Source: a virus. From it: DNA of 23,753 nt. Below, in pieces: positions 13,473 through 21,593 of this stretch. Positions within the stretch are counted from its first letter, which is position 1, and each line of letters opens with the position of its first letter. The notes beneath the pieces are model-generated. The model ran no database searches. It worked only from the letters and a program-made list of their open reading frames with translations, and was not told the DNA's origin. The stretch spans positions 1 through 23,753 of the IMG/VR virus record IMGVR_UViG_3300033149_001422; one strand, given 5' to 3'. Position numbers and translations under genes: made by a program.

Positions 13473-15157
13473 ATAAATATATTAACGGAATATTAGAACA
13501 CGATAAAATAAATATTGCTACTGGCAATATAGATAATTTACGAACCAAGAATTCGCCATTTGTAGATGTTACGCATCCTGATTATGGTGCTAAAGGCGAT
13601 GGCGCAACTGATGATACAACTGCTATCCAGACTGCTATAAATGCTTCTAATGGTAACCCCGTATTCTTACCCGCTGGCGCTTATAATATTAGTAGCGCGT
13701 TAACATTACCAGCTAATACAACTGTTATGGGCAGTGGACTTACAACTATTGCGCATACTAGCGCGGGCACAATCTTCGATGGTAGCGCGACTGATGCTTC
13801 TAATATACGTGTAGCTGATTTAACTTTGAACTCGGCAGTTGCTTCAACTACACCGATAATAGACGCGACAGACTGGGAGCATGGTATTATCGAGCGTTGT
13901 TATGTTAAAGGTTCAAGCCAAGCTGGTATAGGTATAGAGGTCGCTGGTAACGCAGTTAATATAGATTTAATCAAGAACCGAGTAGAAAGTACAGATATAG
14001 GCTATAGATTTCAAGCTAGTGGCGGGTCTAACCCTGATTCTGCATCCGCGTATAGCTGTTACACATATAAATGTAATAAAGGGTTTCAGTTGAACGCTGG
14101 AACTTTATTAACATTGATTAAAAGTAGATGCGATAGTTATTATACTACAGGCATCGAGATTAACAATGTTTCTCAAGTTATGGTATTATCGCCCTTATGC
14201 AAGAGCTCAGAAACGCCAGATTATGATATATATATAGATTCGACTAATTCTGCTACTATATGGGTATTGAACCCGCAGATAGCTGGTAATGCTACTAACT
14301 CGCCAGTATACGCAAACGCGCATGTGTGGACTGATGCTGGTATTCTAAGCGCTTATTCATTGAACTCTAACTTCTTTATAACAGGTAATTACCCGCAGAG
14401 CTTCGAGAATATTTGTCCTTATCCTAATTTCCCGTTCAGCCCCGCTGACAGGCTAATAGGCTGGAGCACGGGCGGCGCTACAGTTAGTAGGGTAGATTCA
14501 GACGAATATGCGCCTACTATTTATAGCGCAGAAGTTGTAAACGATACGGGTGGAGCAATCACTTTAAGCGCTAATAATGACCATAATAACCAGTTTATGC
14601 GTTATGTTGCGAATGATACAGGTTCTGTATCATTTACTGCTCAATTAGTATGTAAGACTAGTTTAGCAAATCATGTAAGGTTTAGGATAGGTATAGAAGG
14701 CGCTAGTGGTACTCAGTATAGTGATTACTCAAGCTATCATACTGGTGGTGGCAGTTATGAAGTATTGACACTTGAAAAAACTTTTACTTATACAGAAGAT
14801 TATTTTGATGTAGATGTAAAATTCTTAATAGATATTTCTAACAATGTTGCTCCTGTATATTTAAACTATGCGCAATTGTTAATCGGACGCTTGCATATGT
14901 CGCTGATTGAACCTGTAGACCTCGCGGCTAAACGAGCAGTAACAAGCACACTAAAAGTTGATAAAGACGGGCATTTGTGTGTTAAAGAGCTTACGTCTGC
15001 GCCTGCGCTGGCTGATTTAGAGCCCGGAGAAGTGGGAGTAGGCGATGGCACTGGCGCAAGTGGCGAGGATGAATTGTTCTTTAAACCTGATGCGGATAAA
15101 ATTGTGCGAATAACCGCTGATACGTCTCAATCTTTTATTAGTACAATAACTTCGTAA
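13469..15157 (+). CDS. Tail spike with pectate-lyase-type beta-helix
   Basis: The 562-residue protein contains the Pectate_lyase_3 start pattern at about residues 35-75 (DYGAKGDGATDDTTAIQTAI, then VFLPAGAYNISSAL). Parallel beta-helix rungs run to about 290 (ASNIRVADLTL, IERCYVKGS). A carbohydrate-binding-like beta-sandwich (about 310-480) follows FENICPYPNF. The C-terminus resembles a trimerisation or knob motif (LEPGEVGVGDGTGASGEDEL, then FFKPD). Phage proteins of this design bind and often cut host surface polysaccharide. Catalytic residues vary among families and I cannot place them. It probably sets host range. Confidence 0.82.
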   Translation: MNKYINGILEHDKINIATGNIDNLRTKNSPFVDVTHPDYGAKGDGATDDTTAIQTAINASNGNPVFLPAGAYNISSALTLPANTTVMGSGLTTIAHTSAGTIFDGSATDASNIRVADLTLNSAVASTTPIIDATDWEHGIIERCYVKGSSQAGIGIEVAGNAVNIDLIKNRVESTDIGYRFQASGGSNPDSASAYSCYTYKCNKGFQLNAGTLLTLIKSRCDSYYTTGIEINNVSQVMVLSPLCKSSETPDYDIYIDSTNSATIWVLNPQIAGNATNSPVYANAHVWTDAGILSAYSLNSNFFITGNYPQSFENICPYPNFPFSPADRLIGWSTGGATVSRVDSDEYAPTIYSAEVVNDTGGAITLSANNDHNNQFMRYVANDTGSVSFTAQLVCKTSLANHVRFRIGIEGASGTQYSDYSSYHTGGGSYEVLTLEKTFTYTEDYFDVDVKFLIDISNNVAPVYLNYAQLLIGRLHMSLIEPVDLAAKRAVTSTLKVDKDGHLCVKELTSAPALADLEPGEVGVGDGTGASGEDELFFKPDADKIVRITADTSQSFISTITS

Positions 15158-15170
15158 GGGAGAGTTGTGA

Positions 15171-15599
15171 ATGAGTAAAATATATATTAATGGTAAAGAG
15201 CCTACGAAATCAAACGATAAATCTTCGCAAGCTATAGGTAGCCAGCAGACTAATGTTGATAATGTTACTGATACATATCTCGGCGAAATAGATTTACAAG
15301 ATGCTTCTTGGCAAAGTTTTACACTAGAGGTGAAGATAGCGCAACCTGCGGGTGACGAGAGCGCTAATGACTTTACATTATTCTGGGGCTTTTGCTCGAG
15401 TTCTTTAACTACTAACGGGCCAACTCAACTTTCAACTTGTGAATCTTCGTTAACCTGTAATCTTACAACCGGTAATACAACGAGGTATTATATGACTGAT
15501 GCGCTCTCTCCTAAGGCGAGATATTTGAATGTCTGGTACGATTGCGATAATTTGACTGCTCCTATTACGTCTGTAGACGTAAGCATAAATAAGCTCTGA
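15171..15599 (+). CDS. Beta-rich virion protein, 142 aa
   Basis: The product is Thr/Ser/Asn-rich with strand-like stretches (TYLGEIDLQDASWQSFTLEV, NDFTLFWGF, RYLNVWYDCDN) and ends TSVDVSINKL. Three cysteines are scattered rather than paired as a zinc site. GGGAG precedes the ATG. It follows the tail spike at once and may be a partner, an attachment or a decoration protein. I do not recognise a family. Confidence 0.55.
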   Translation: MSKIYINGKEPTKSNDKSSQAIGSQQTNVDNVTDTYLGEIDLQDASWQSFTLEVKIAQPAGDESANDFTLFWGFCSSSLTTNGPTQLSTCESSLTCNLTTGNTTRYYMTDALSPKARYLNVWYDCDNLTAPITSVDVSINKL

Positions 15600-15612
15600 T
15601 GAGGGTTTTAAC

Positions 15613-18015
15613 ATGATTTATAAAATTCAAGACTTAACTGAATATAATCCACGAAGCGTAAGCACACGGGTATTACTGGATGATTTGCGTATGCTATACG
15701 CGTGGTATGCGACTGCTAAGAAGAACGAGGATTTTAAGCATACTAAACAGCAAATTATTGATACTTATAAGAAAGCTCTAGAAGAAGCGGTTAAAAGAGG
15801 TGTAACTATTCATTATGGGGAATTGAGGAATTCTTCTAAGGAGTTGTTTGAGCTCGCTAATGTTGATGTGCCTGATAACCAGTTAGTTAAAGGTATTAAG
15901 CAAGTGTTTGGTAGTCCTGGTGGTAGTTTGTCGCAGGCTGTTAAAATCAAGCGGTATCTAAATAAGATAAATTATAAGTGGTATGTTGAACCGTTTTGCG
16001 GAGGCGCGGCTGTATTCTTCTCGTTAGATGAGAAACCTGAGAATGCTGTTCTTAATGATATTGATAACGATATCATATTTATGTATAGATATATACAAGA
16101 GAATAAGGATGCGAGTAACCTTAAACGGTTCAACTGGCGAGGTTCTCAAGCGTTGTATGAGAAGTTGTGCAAGAAGTATGAGACTAGAAACTTTAGCAAT
16201 GACCATGACCGTTTTTATACATTATACACGCTTAAACGTATTAGCTATGCTAACTCTATGCGAGATTTTGATAAGCGATATGTTAATGTGGATATATTTG
16301 AAAAAGCAGGCATGGAGAAAGCATTTGAACGCTGGAAAGAGCGACTTGATGGCGCGCATTTGTCTTGTGATGATGCTATTAAGGTTATTAAGAAATATGA
16401 TAAGAATAAAGATGTTGTGTTCTTTGTTGACCCGCCATATATAACTAAGTCGCAGAAGGGCTTTAAGAGTAAATATACTGAGGAAGATTATGAGAAGCTA
16501 ATAAATGCGCTTGATAACTTGAATAATAAGTTCTTATTAACTGTTGCTACTGATATGGATGTGCGTGGTAACTGGCATACGACTAAGCTAAAAACTCGAC
16601 ATTCTATAGCAGATGGTGGTGGCGATAAGTTTAGGTACGAAACCCTAGCGGCTAATACTGTGCTTAAAACACGAGAAGAACAACGGGAACAGCTTGCTGA
16701 AGAAATAGGCGATTACTATATGGTGGAACAGCCTAAGGGTAAAAAGTTTGATTCTGTTATCCAGTATCATTTACGCGGTATTTGGTCAAATAGACGCTGT
16801 AAACAGCTTAAAGAATGGTTTAAATCACTTAAGAAGGGTAATATACCGAGAGAGTTAAAAGGGGACGATATTGAGGCTATATATAAGCAAATATGGACAA
16901 AATACGATTGCGAGTATTTAACTGGTAGTTTAGAAGATATGAGCAAGGAAGCTACACGAGTAGACGACCGTAGAGGCGATGTTACAAGAGCTATTGATAA
17001 GTTCTTGAATAGGAACGCGCCTGATTTAGATGAGCTGGATATTGCGAAGATTGTTAATCGCGGCAATGCGCATAGCGACTGGCGTAATCTTGCTCCTAAC
17101 GGTGAATACTTGATTGGTTGGACTAATAATGTTGTTAAAGTATGTATACAAGATTTAGATGATAATATATTCTATCCGCTACGCGATAGAATACTCGAGA
17201 ACGAGGAGGGCGATAACTGGTTGTGCGAGAAGAAGGCGTTACAACCTCTTGCTTGGCTTACGCTTGTTACTCCTGATGAGCCTGTATACGAAGCTGAACC
17301 TGAGCAAGTGGGCGCTACGAGAGAGACTGCTGGTAGATTTTACTTGATGGCTAGAGCTAAGGTTGAATACGGGGTGCAGAAAACAGATTTCCACGAGTAC
17401 TTTTATGAGTTTATTCGCGTATATGATAATAAACATTTTAAGAGCGAGAAAGAACTAAGCGGTAGATGGGATTTTAAACTTATACCTTCTAGTAAGGAAT
17501 ACGCTAAAGCTCCTGAAGATGAGTTCTGGATGGGTAATAGACCTACTATACAGTTGCCATACAGCGCGACACACGACAAAGAGGAAGAAGAAGAAAAGGC
17601 TAAGAAAGAAGGTATAGAGATAATTTGGAATGCTATTAAGAGCTCGATATTGAAGGTTGATAAGAAGCATCGCATTATTAAGGGGCCGTTCTTAGTGCCT
17701 GGCGAAGTTGATGCGCAAGGCGATATTATCACACCTGAGCAAGTCGAGCAAGCGTTTTATAGATACGCGAAGCGACATAGAAAGTATGTAAGTATTATGC
17801 ACGACCGCAAAACATTTAATCGCGGCGGGAACGAAGTGGTCGAGCTATGGTTAACTGAAGAACCGCGCATGTGGCAAGGCGCGCGCTTACCAGCTAAAAC
17901 TGGTATGGTAGGTGTATATCTTGGCAACGATAAAGACTGGCATGATGCTCAAGTTGGTAAACTAGGCGGTTTCTCAATAGGAGGTGCAGGTATACGTTAT
18001 GTCAGAAAGAATTAG
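15613..18015 (+). CDS. Fusion: Dam-type adenine methylase, LigD-like phosphoesterase region, XkdF-like prohead protease
   Basis: The 800-residue protein has several parts. Residues 15-75 form a helical module (LLDDLRMLYAWY) like that of the ligase. The D12-class N6-adenine methylase has motif I EPFCGGAAVFF (126-136), NDID (148-151) and DPPY (273-276). Residues about 480-655 resemble the 3'-phosphoesterase domain of LigD, with HSDWR (His487, Asp489, Arg491) and IGWT, then a GRW strand. The conserved second His and Tyr of LigD are not evident. Residues 686-796 match XkdF-type protease (VDAQGDIIT, IMHD with His730, GGFSIGG with Ser788). The protease would process the prohead and may release the upstream enzyme. 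Methylase and protease are well supported; the middle is tentative. Confidence 0.82.
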   Translation: MIYKIQDLTEYNPRSVSTRVLLDDLRMLYAWYATAKKNEDFKHTKQQIIDTYKKALEEAVKRGVTIHYGELRNSSKELFELANVDVPDNQLVKGIKQVFGSPGGSLSQAVKIKRYLNKINYKWYVEPFCGGAAVFFSLDEKPENAVLNDIDNDIIFMYRYIQENKDASNLKRFNWRGSQALYEKLCKKYETRNFSNDHDRFYTLYTLKRISYANSMRDFDKRYVNVDIFEKAGMEKAFERWKERLDGAHLSCDDAIKVIKKYDKNKDVVFFVDPPYITKSQKGFKSKYTEEDYEKLINALDNLNNKFLLTVATDMDVRGNWHTTKLKTRHSIADGGGDKFRYETLAANTVLKTREEQREQLAEEIGDYYMVEQPKGKKFDSVIQYHLRGIWSNRRCKQLKEWFKSLKKGNIPRELKGDDIEAIYKQIWTKYDCEYLTGSLEDMSKEATRVDDRRGDVTRAIDKFLNRNAPDLDELDIAKIVNRGNAHSDWRNLAPNGEYLIGWTNNVVKVCIQDLDDNIFYPLRDRILENEEGDNWLCEKKALQPLAWLTLVTPDEPVYEAEPEQVGATRETAGRFYLMARAKVEYGVQKTDFHEYFYEFIRVYDNKHFKSEKELSGRWDFKLIPSSKEYAKAPEDEFWMGNRPTIQLPYSATHDKEEEEEKAKKEGIEIIWNAIKSSILKVDKKHRIIKGPFLVPGEVDAQGDIITPEQVEQAFYRYAKRHRKYVSIMHDRKTFNRGGNEVVELWLTEEPRMWQGARLPAKTGMVGVYLGNDKDWHDAQVGKLGGFSIGGAGIRYVRKN

Positions 18016-18538
18016 AATTACTGGCGATTGTCCGCCGGGCGAAGTCTGCGACCTTGAAGACGTGCTAATTGAAGAAATAGCAGTTGTTGACGAGGGCGCA
18101 GTTGGCAAGGCTAACGCTGTTATCACGAAGAGGAGGGATAACATGGAAGAACAACTCGAACAAATAATCGCTAAGCAAGACGAGATAGTTCGTGAAATTG
18201 AAACTTTGAAAGAAACTGTGTATGACAACAAATCAGTTGACAAGAAAGATGATGAGCAGGATAACGAGTCAATTGATAAATTGCTTGAGAAAGCTATAGA
18301 CACGATTTCTCGCGCTTTAGATGTTTCCGCAGATAAAGTGCGCGAAGCGCTTGATGTCCTTAAAAAACCGAAGGAGTATAAGGAACCTGAGGATTATTAT
18401 GATGAAGAGGACGAGAAGAAAAGTAGTACTGCGAAGTCTACGAAGTATCGTGAAGCGTTAGAAGACTTGAAAGAGTTAGCTAAGGAAGGGTTTATTAAAC
18501 CTGAAGAATTAGCTGAAGCACTAGGAGGTGTTGAATAA
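17999..18538 (+). CDS. Scaffold-like protein carrying the end of the protease domain
   Basis: The 179-residue frame overlaps the protease gene in a different phase. Its first 45 residues (RIRITGDCPP, then DVLIEEIAVVDEGAVGKANA) look like the strand-plus-VD-x-A segment that normally follows the catalytic Ser in prohead proteases. After that come a coiled coil (MEEQLEQIIAKQDEIVREIE), an acidic disordered stretch and C-terminal helices (EDLKELAKEGFIKPEELAEALGGVE), as in capsid scaffolds. ATG 17999 lies 14 bases after GGAGG; a GTG at 17984 is the alternative. It may be expressed by frameshift from the protease gene or by its own start. Confidence 0.65.
   Translation: MSERIRITGDCPPGEVCDLEDVLIEEIAVVDEGAVGKANAVITKRRDNMEEQLEQIIAKQDEIVREIETLKETVYDNKSVDKKDDEQDNESIDKLLEKAIDTISRALDVSADKVREALDVLKKPKEYKEPEDYYDEEDEKKSSTAKSTKYREALEDLKELAKEGFIKPEELAEALGGVE
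18143..18538 (+). CDS. Internal-start scaffold protein, 131 aa
   Basis: Inside the preceding frame, AGGAGGG (18131-18137) stands five bases before an in-frame ATG at 18143. This is the strongest ribosome site in the neighbourhood. Translation from it gives just the coiled-coil and acidic scaffold part, without the protease tail. The lambda C/Nu3 genes use the same layout, a scaffold nested at the end of the protease frame. The stop TAA overlaps the capsid gene ATG (TAATG). Confidence 0.55.
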   Translation: MEEQLEQIIAKQDEIVREIETLKETVYDNKSVDKKDDEQDNESIDKLLEKAIDTISRALDVSADKVREALDVLKKPKEYKEPEDYYDEEDEKKSSTAKSTKYREALEDLKELAKEGFIKPEELAEALGGVE

Positions 18539-19938
18539 TGCCACAGAGATTTACTAAAGAAGAAGGACAACTTATTCGAGATTTAGCTGGTTTAGTAGCG
18601 CTTGGCAAGGAGCGTAAGAATAAGGAACTGTTCAAGAACGAGCTACGCTCAGAGTTTAAAGAGGAATTTGAAAAGAAAATGAAAGCTCTTGAAGATTCCT
18701 CGCTTATGCCTGTTAATAAGAGTTATGGTGGTGATTTCCAGTATGTTGATATAGACAAGAGTTATGATGAAACTAATCCTATACAGAAAATGGTAAGTAC
18801 ACCATCAGAGCTGGCAGAGGATACCAAACTCGCCAAGTCTATACAGTTGGCTAATGATAGAGCTTTAATCTGGGGCGCAGTTAAGAAGATATCGCCCACA
18901 CATACGCCGTTTTATCAAGAAATGTTTAACGGCACGTCTAAATTAAGTAAAGCATTAGCAGATGTTACAGGCGCGGGTGCTGAATGGCGACCTACGGTTA
19001 CGTCCGCAGACTTCATCGAGCAGACGTGGGCTAAGAGTAAACTTGCTTCTTATTTCCATCACGAGCCTATACCTATGCACGTAGGTAAAATTGAACGACC
19101 CGGTGGCGAAGCTAGTATTAGCTGGTATAGACGGTCTGCGAGTTCAGAGGATGATATTGCGGCTATTACTGCATCTACGCCTGATACAACTTCAGTTGAG
19201 TGGGATCCAGAGGAGCTAGCCGCGCGTGTGCAATATGAACAGAAAATGTTGGAAGATTCGCCTGTAAATTTTACAGATTGGGTTAGACGCAACTTGCAAA
19301 CCAGCGGCGCAATTCAACTTGACTGGGTTACTATGAATGGTGATACGAATATCTCAAGCCCTATGGATTCCGACCTTACTAGTAGCGCTGATGTGCGCGC
19401 ATGTTTTGATGGCGTTCGTAAACTTACTCAAAGCGACCATAAGATAGATGTATCAGATACTATATCAGTTACTACTTTGCGAGAAGTATGGAAAGAGCTC
19501 GCGCCTACAAGCGGTTTCTACGATTATTCTGATACCGAGAATCTCGTATTAGCGTTGCATCGTAGAGGTTGGCTAAGATTCCTTGTCATCGCCGAGCTAT
19601 TAACTAAAGAGGAATATGGCGAGGGCGCGACCATACTTAGCGGTAAACTCGATGATATATTTACTATACCAATCGAAGTTACGCCAGTTGTGCGCGCAGA
19701 CCTTAACGCGTCTGGTGTGCATGACGGTTCAACTACTAATTATACAATTGGTCAGTTTATCAACCATAGAAGTTTCGCATATGGTGATAAGCGTAGTATA
19801 ACAATTGAATCTGATAAGAATATTAAAACTGGCAGATACGATGTTGTAGCTACTATGCGTATAGATTTCCAGCCGTTGTATGATGCTAGCTCTGAGCCTT
19901 TAACTGCTACAATGTATGGTATAAATATTAATACTTAA
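18538..19938 (+). CDS. Major capsid protein, HK97-fold
   Basis: The 466-residue protein follows protease and scaffold, as the HK97 head order requires. The N-terminal 65 residues are helical and charged (KELFKNELRSEFKEEFEKKMKAL), a delta-domain-like region that may be removed in maturation. The body has an N-arm-like stretch, a spine-helix region (DPEELAARVQYEQKMLED) and beta-rich P and A domains with VTMNGDTN (about 264-271) and a strand-rich end (GRYDVVATMRIDFQPLYDAS). The family call rests on length, secondary-structure pattern and context more than on a strict motif. It overlaps the scaffold gene by one base. Confidence 0.8.
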   Translation: MPQRFTKEEGQLIRDLAGLVALGKERKNKELFKNELRSEFKEEFEKKMKALEDSSLMPVNKSYGGDFQYVDIDKSYDETNPIQKMVSTPSELAEDTKLAKSIQLANDRALIWGAVKKISPTHTPFYQEMFNGTSKLSKALADVTGAGAEWRPTVTSADFIEQTWAKSKLASYFHHEPIPMHVGKIERPGGEASISWYRRSASSEDDIAAITASTPDTTSVEWDPEELAARVQYEQKMLEDSPVNFTDWVRRNLQTSGAIQLDWVTMNGDTNISSPMDSDLTSSADVRACFDGVRKLTQSDHKIDVSDTISVTTLREVWKELAPTSGFYDYSDTENLVLALHRRGWLRFLVIAELLTKEEYGEGATILSGKLDDIFTIPIEVTPVVRADLNASGVHDGSTTNYTIGQFINHRSFAYGDKRSITIESDKNIKTGRYDVVATMRIDFQPLYDASSEPLTATMYGININT

Positions 19939-19955
19939 TTGAAAGGTGAAAATAA

Positions 19956-20495
19956 ATGGTAACGCTACAATTTATGCAAGAAGGCGCTTATAAAAGCCCG
20001 TATGTCCGTTTTGATAAATACGGGCAACAAAAACAAGTCGCGGGTGATGTAGCCGTAAGAATGCTCGAAGCTCATCCCGACAAGTTTAAGCTAGTAGAAG
20101 GTAAACTGCCAGAAATACCAGTAACAGAAACTGGAAATACGATACCTATAGAATTTGTGCGTGATGATGACGATATTAAGAAGTATAATAACGCGTTTGG
20201 TGTTCGATTTGAGGAGTATGGCGAGATTAAAGATGTGGAAGCATCTGTTGCTGAACTCATGCTGAAAATGCATCCCACGAAATTCAAGAAAGTTGATAAT
20301 AGCGATAGTGATTACGCCGATATAATAGCTGTACTAAATAAACAACCGCAGACTATCAAGGAAATCGCGCATGAGCTAGGTGTAAGCTGGCATAGCTTAA
20401 CGTTTAAGCTGAATAGAATGGTTGATGAAGGATTAATAGTTAAAGACGAAAATCCTGACAACCAAAAGGTTTATTCTCTGAAAGAGGAGGGATAA
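19956..20495 (+). CDS. Duplicated virion-like domain fused to a winged helix, 179 aa
   Basis: Residues 17-49 and 83-115 are two copies of one unit: VRFDKYGQQKQVAGDVAVRM and VRFEEYGEIKDVEASVAELM, each followed by an HPxKFKxV ending. Residues 118-179 form a winged helix (IIAVLNKQPQTIKEIAHELG, then VSWHSLTFKLNRMVDEGLIV) of the MarR/ArsR style. The gene lies between major capsid and a decoration-like protein and has AAAGGTG upstream. The repeat suggests two-fold or quasi-symmetrical binding to a partner, and the wHTH suggests DNA contact. Head completion, genome contact or late regulation are all possible. Confidence 0.6.
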   Translation: MVTLQFMQEGAYKSPYVRFDKYGQQKQVAGDVAVRMLEAHPDKFKLVEGKLPEIPVTETGNTIPIEFVRDDDDIKKYNNAFGVRFEEYGEIKDVEASVAELMLKMHPTKFKKVDNSDSDYADIIAVLNKQPQTIKEIAHELGVSWHSLTFKLNRMVDEGLIVKDENPDNQKVYSLKEEG

Positions 20496-20496
20496 T

Positions 20497-21579
20497 ATGT
20501 CATTTAATTTAGTTAGATATGCAGATTATATGGAGGCTAAGAAAAAATCCTTAGCGGGTTTAACTGATACTCTATGCGATAACGGTTTAGATAATGTGCT
20601 TATGCAGATTGGCGCTGGCGCAGGGTGGAACCCTGTTTATCTTGTAAATACTTGCGATAGCGATTCGCCTACTACTTACTGGACTGAGTCTGATAATGGG
20701 ACATTTGATGTGAGTAGTAATAGCGCAGATAACAGAGTAGCAACTAATGCGTTGTTGTTAGTAGGCACAGCGGCAACTGATGGTTCACAATATGTTGAAA
20801 CTCGATATATAGATGGTGGAGCTCAACCGCCTGCTGATATTCTTACAGGCAAACGCGCTATGGACTGGCGAGATAGTAACTATTTAGGGTTCTGGTTAAG
20901 CGCGTACACAGCCAGCGATTACAATACTGCTGGCGAGTTATTAGTAGCTATTGTTAATTTGCAAGGCGGAGAAGAAGTAGTACAAACCAAACACGAGGTT
21001 CAAGCCGCAGTTAACGCTATCCACCAGAGAGTAGAAATAGATATATCAAGCGATAATCGTGATAACGTGGTAGCATTACGATTCTACTCGGATAATTCTG
21101 CAACTGGCGAAGGCGTAGAAATAGACTCTATAGTCCGTTATCGTGTGGGTACGGGTCTTGGACCCGCTTTAGGACAAGTTACGTTATTACCGGTAGTTAG
21201 CGGTTCTACAGTTAGTAGAGGTGATATCGTAAGTGTAGAAGTTGATGACCCGCTTGCTGGTATGGCTGTTAAATCTGAAAGCGCGGCAGACCAGGTTAAT
21301 GATATAGGCGTAGCGTGTGGCACAGCAACTGGTACTTCAACTGGTAAAGTTGTAGTCCCCGTTCTTGTAAGCGGATTGTGTTACTTGCGGGCTAATGCTG
21401 CGACAGTTGCTGGCGAGGGCATAATCTGGCAATCTGATAATGCTACTTATGGACATCTAGTCGAAGGTGTGGCTACAGGTGAAGAAGAATACGCATTTGC
21501 GCGCTGTTATGAAGCCGCAGGCACTCAATACGATGATATATTATGCTGGATACTGCAGTCTAACGTGTTCATAAGCTAA
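20497..21579 (+). CDS. Head decoration-like structural protein, 360 aa
   Basis: The N-terminal half (about 1-220) is a beta-rich domain with lectin-like features (YLGFWLSAYTASDYNTAGELL, RVEIDISSDNRDNVVALRFY). The C-terminal part (about 225-360) resembles DUF2190-type capsid decoration domains: GDIVSVEVDDPLAGMAVKSE, then VVVPVLVSGLCYLRA and DILCWIL. AGGAGG precedes the ATG. Position two genes after the major capsid supports a capsid surface role. Other tail or head fibre roles are possible. Confidence 0.6.
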   Translation: MSFNLVRYADYMEAKKKSLAGLTDTLCDNGLDNVLMQIGAGAGWNPVYLVNTCDSDSPTTYWTESDNGTFDVSSNSADNRVATNALLLVGTAATDGSQYVETRYIDGGAQPPADILTGKRAMDWRDSNYLGFWLSAYTASDYNTAGELLVAIVNLQGGEEVVQTKHEVQAAVNAIHQRVEIDISSDNRDNVVALRFYSDNSATGEGVEIDSIVRYRVGTGLGPALGQVTLLPVVSGSTVSRGDIVSVEVDDPLAGMAVKSESAADQVNDIGVACGTATGTSTGKVVVPVLVSGLCYLRANAATVAGEGIIWQSDNATYGHLVEGVATGEEEYAFARCYEAAGTQYDDILCWILQSNVFIS

Positions 21580-21593
21580 GGAGGCGATAGATA

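Noticed and set aside
16028-16444. Plus-strand 138-residue frame inside the methylase gene
   Set aside because: Overlaps the conserved methylase motifs in another phase and is rich in Met, Arg and Leu without pattern.
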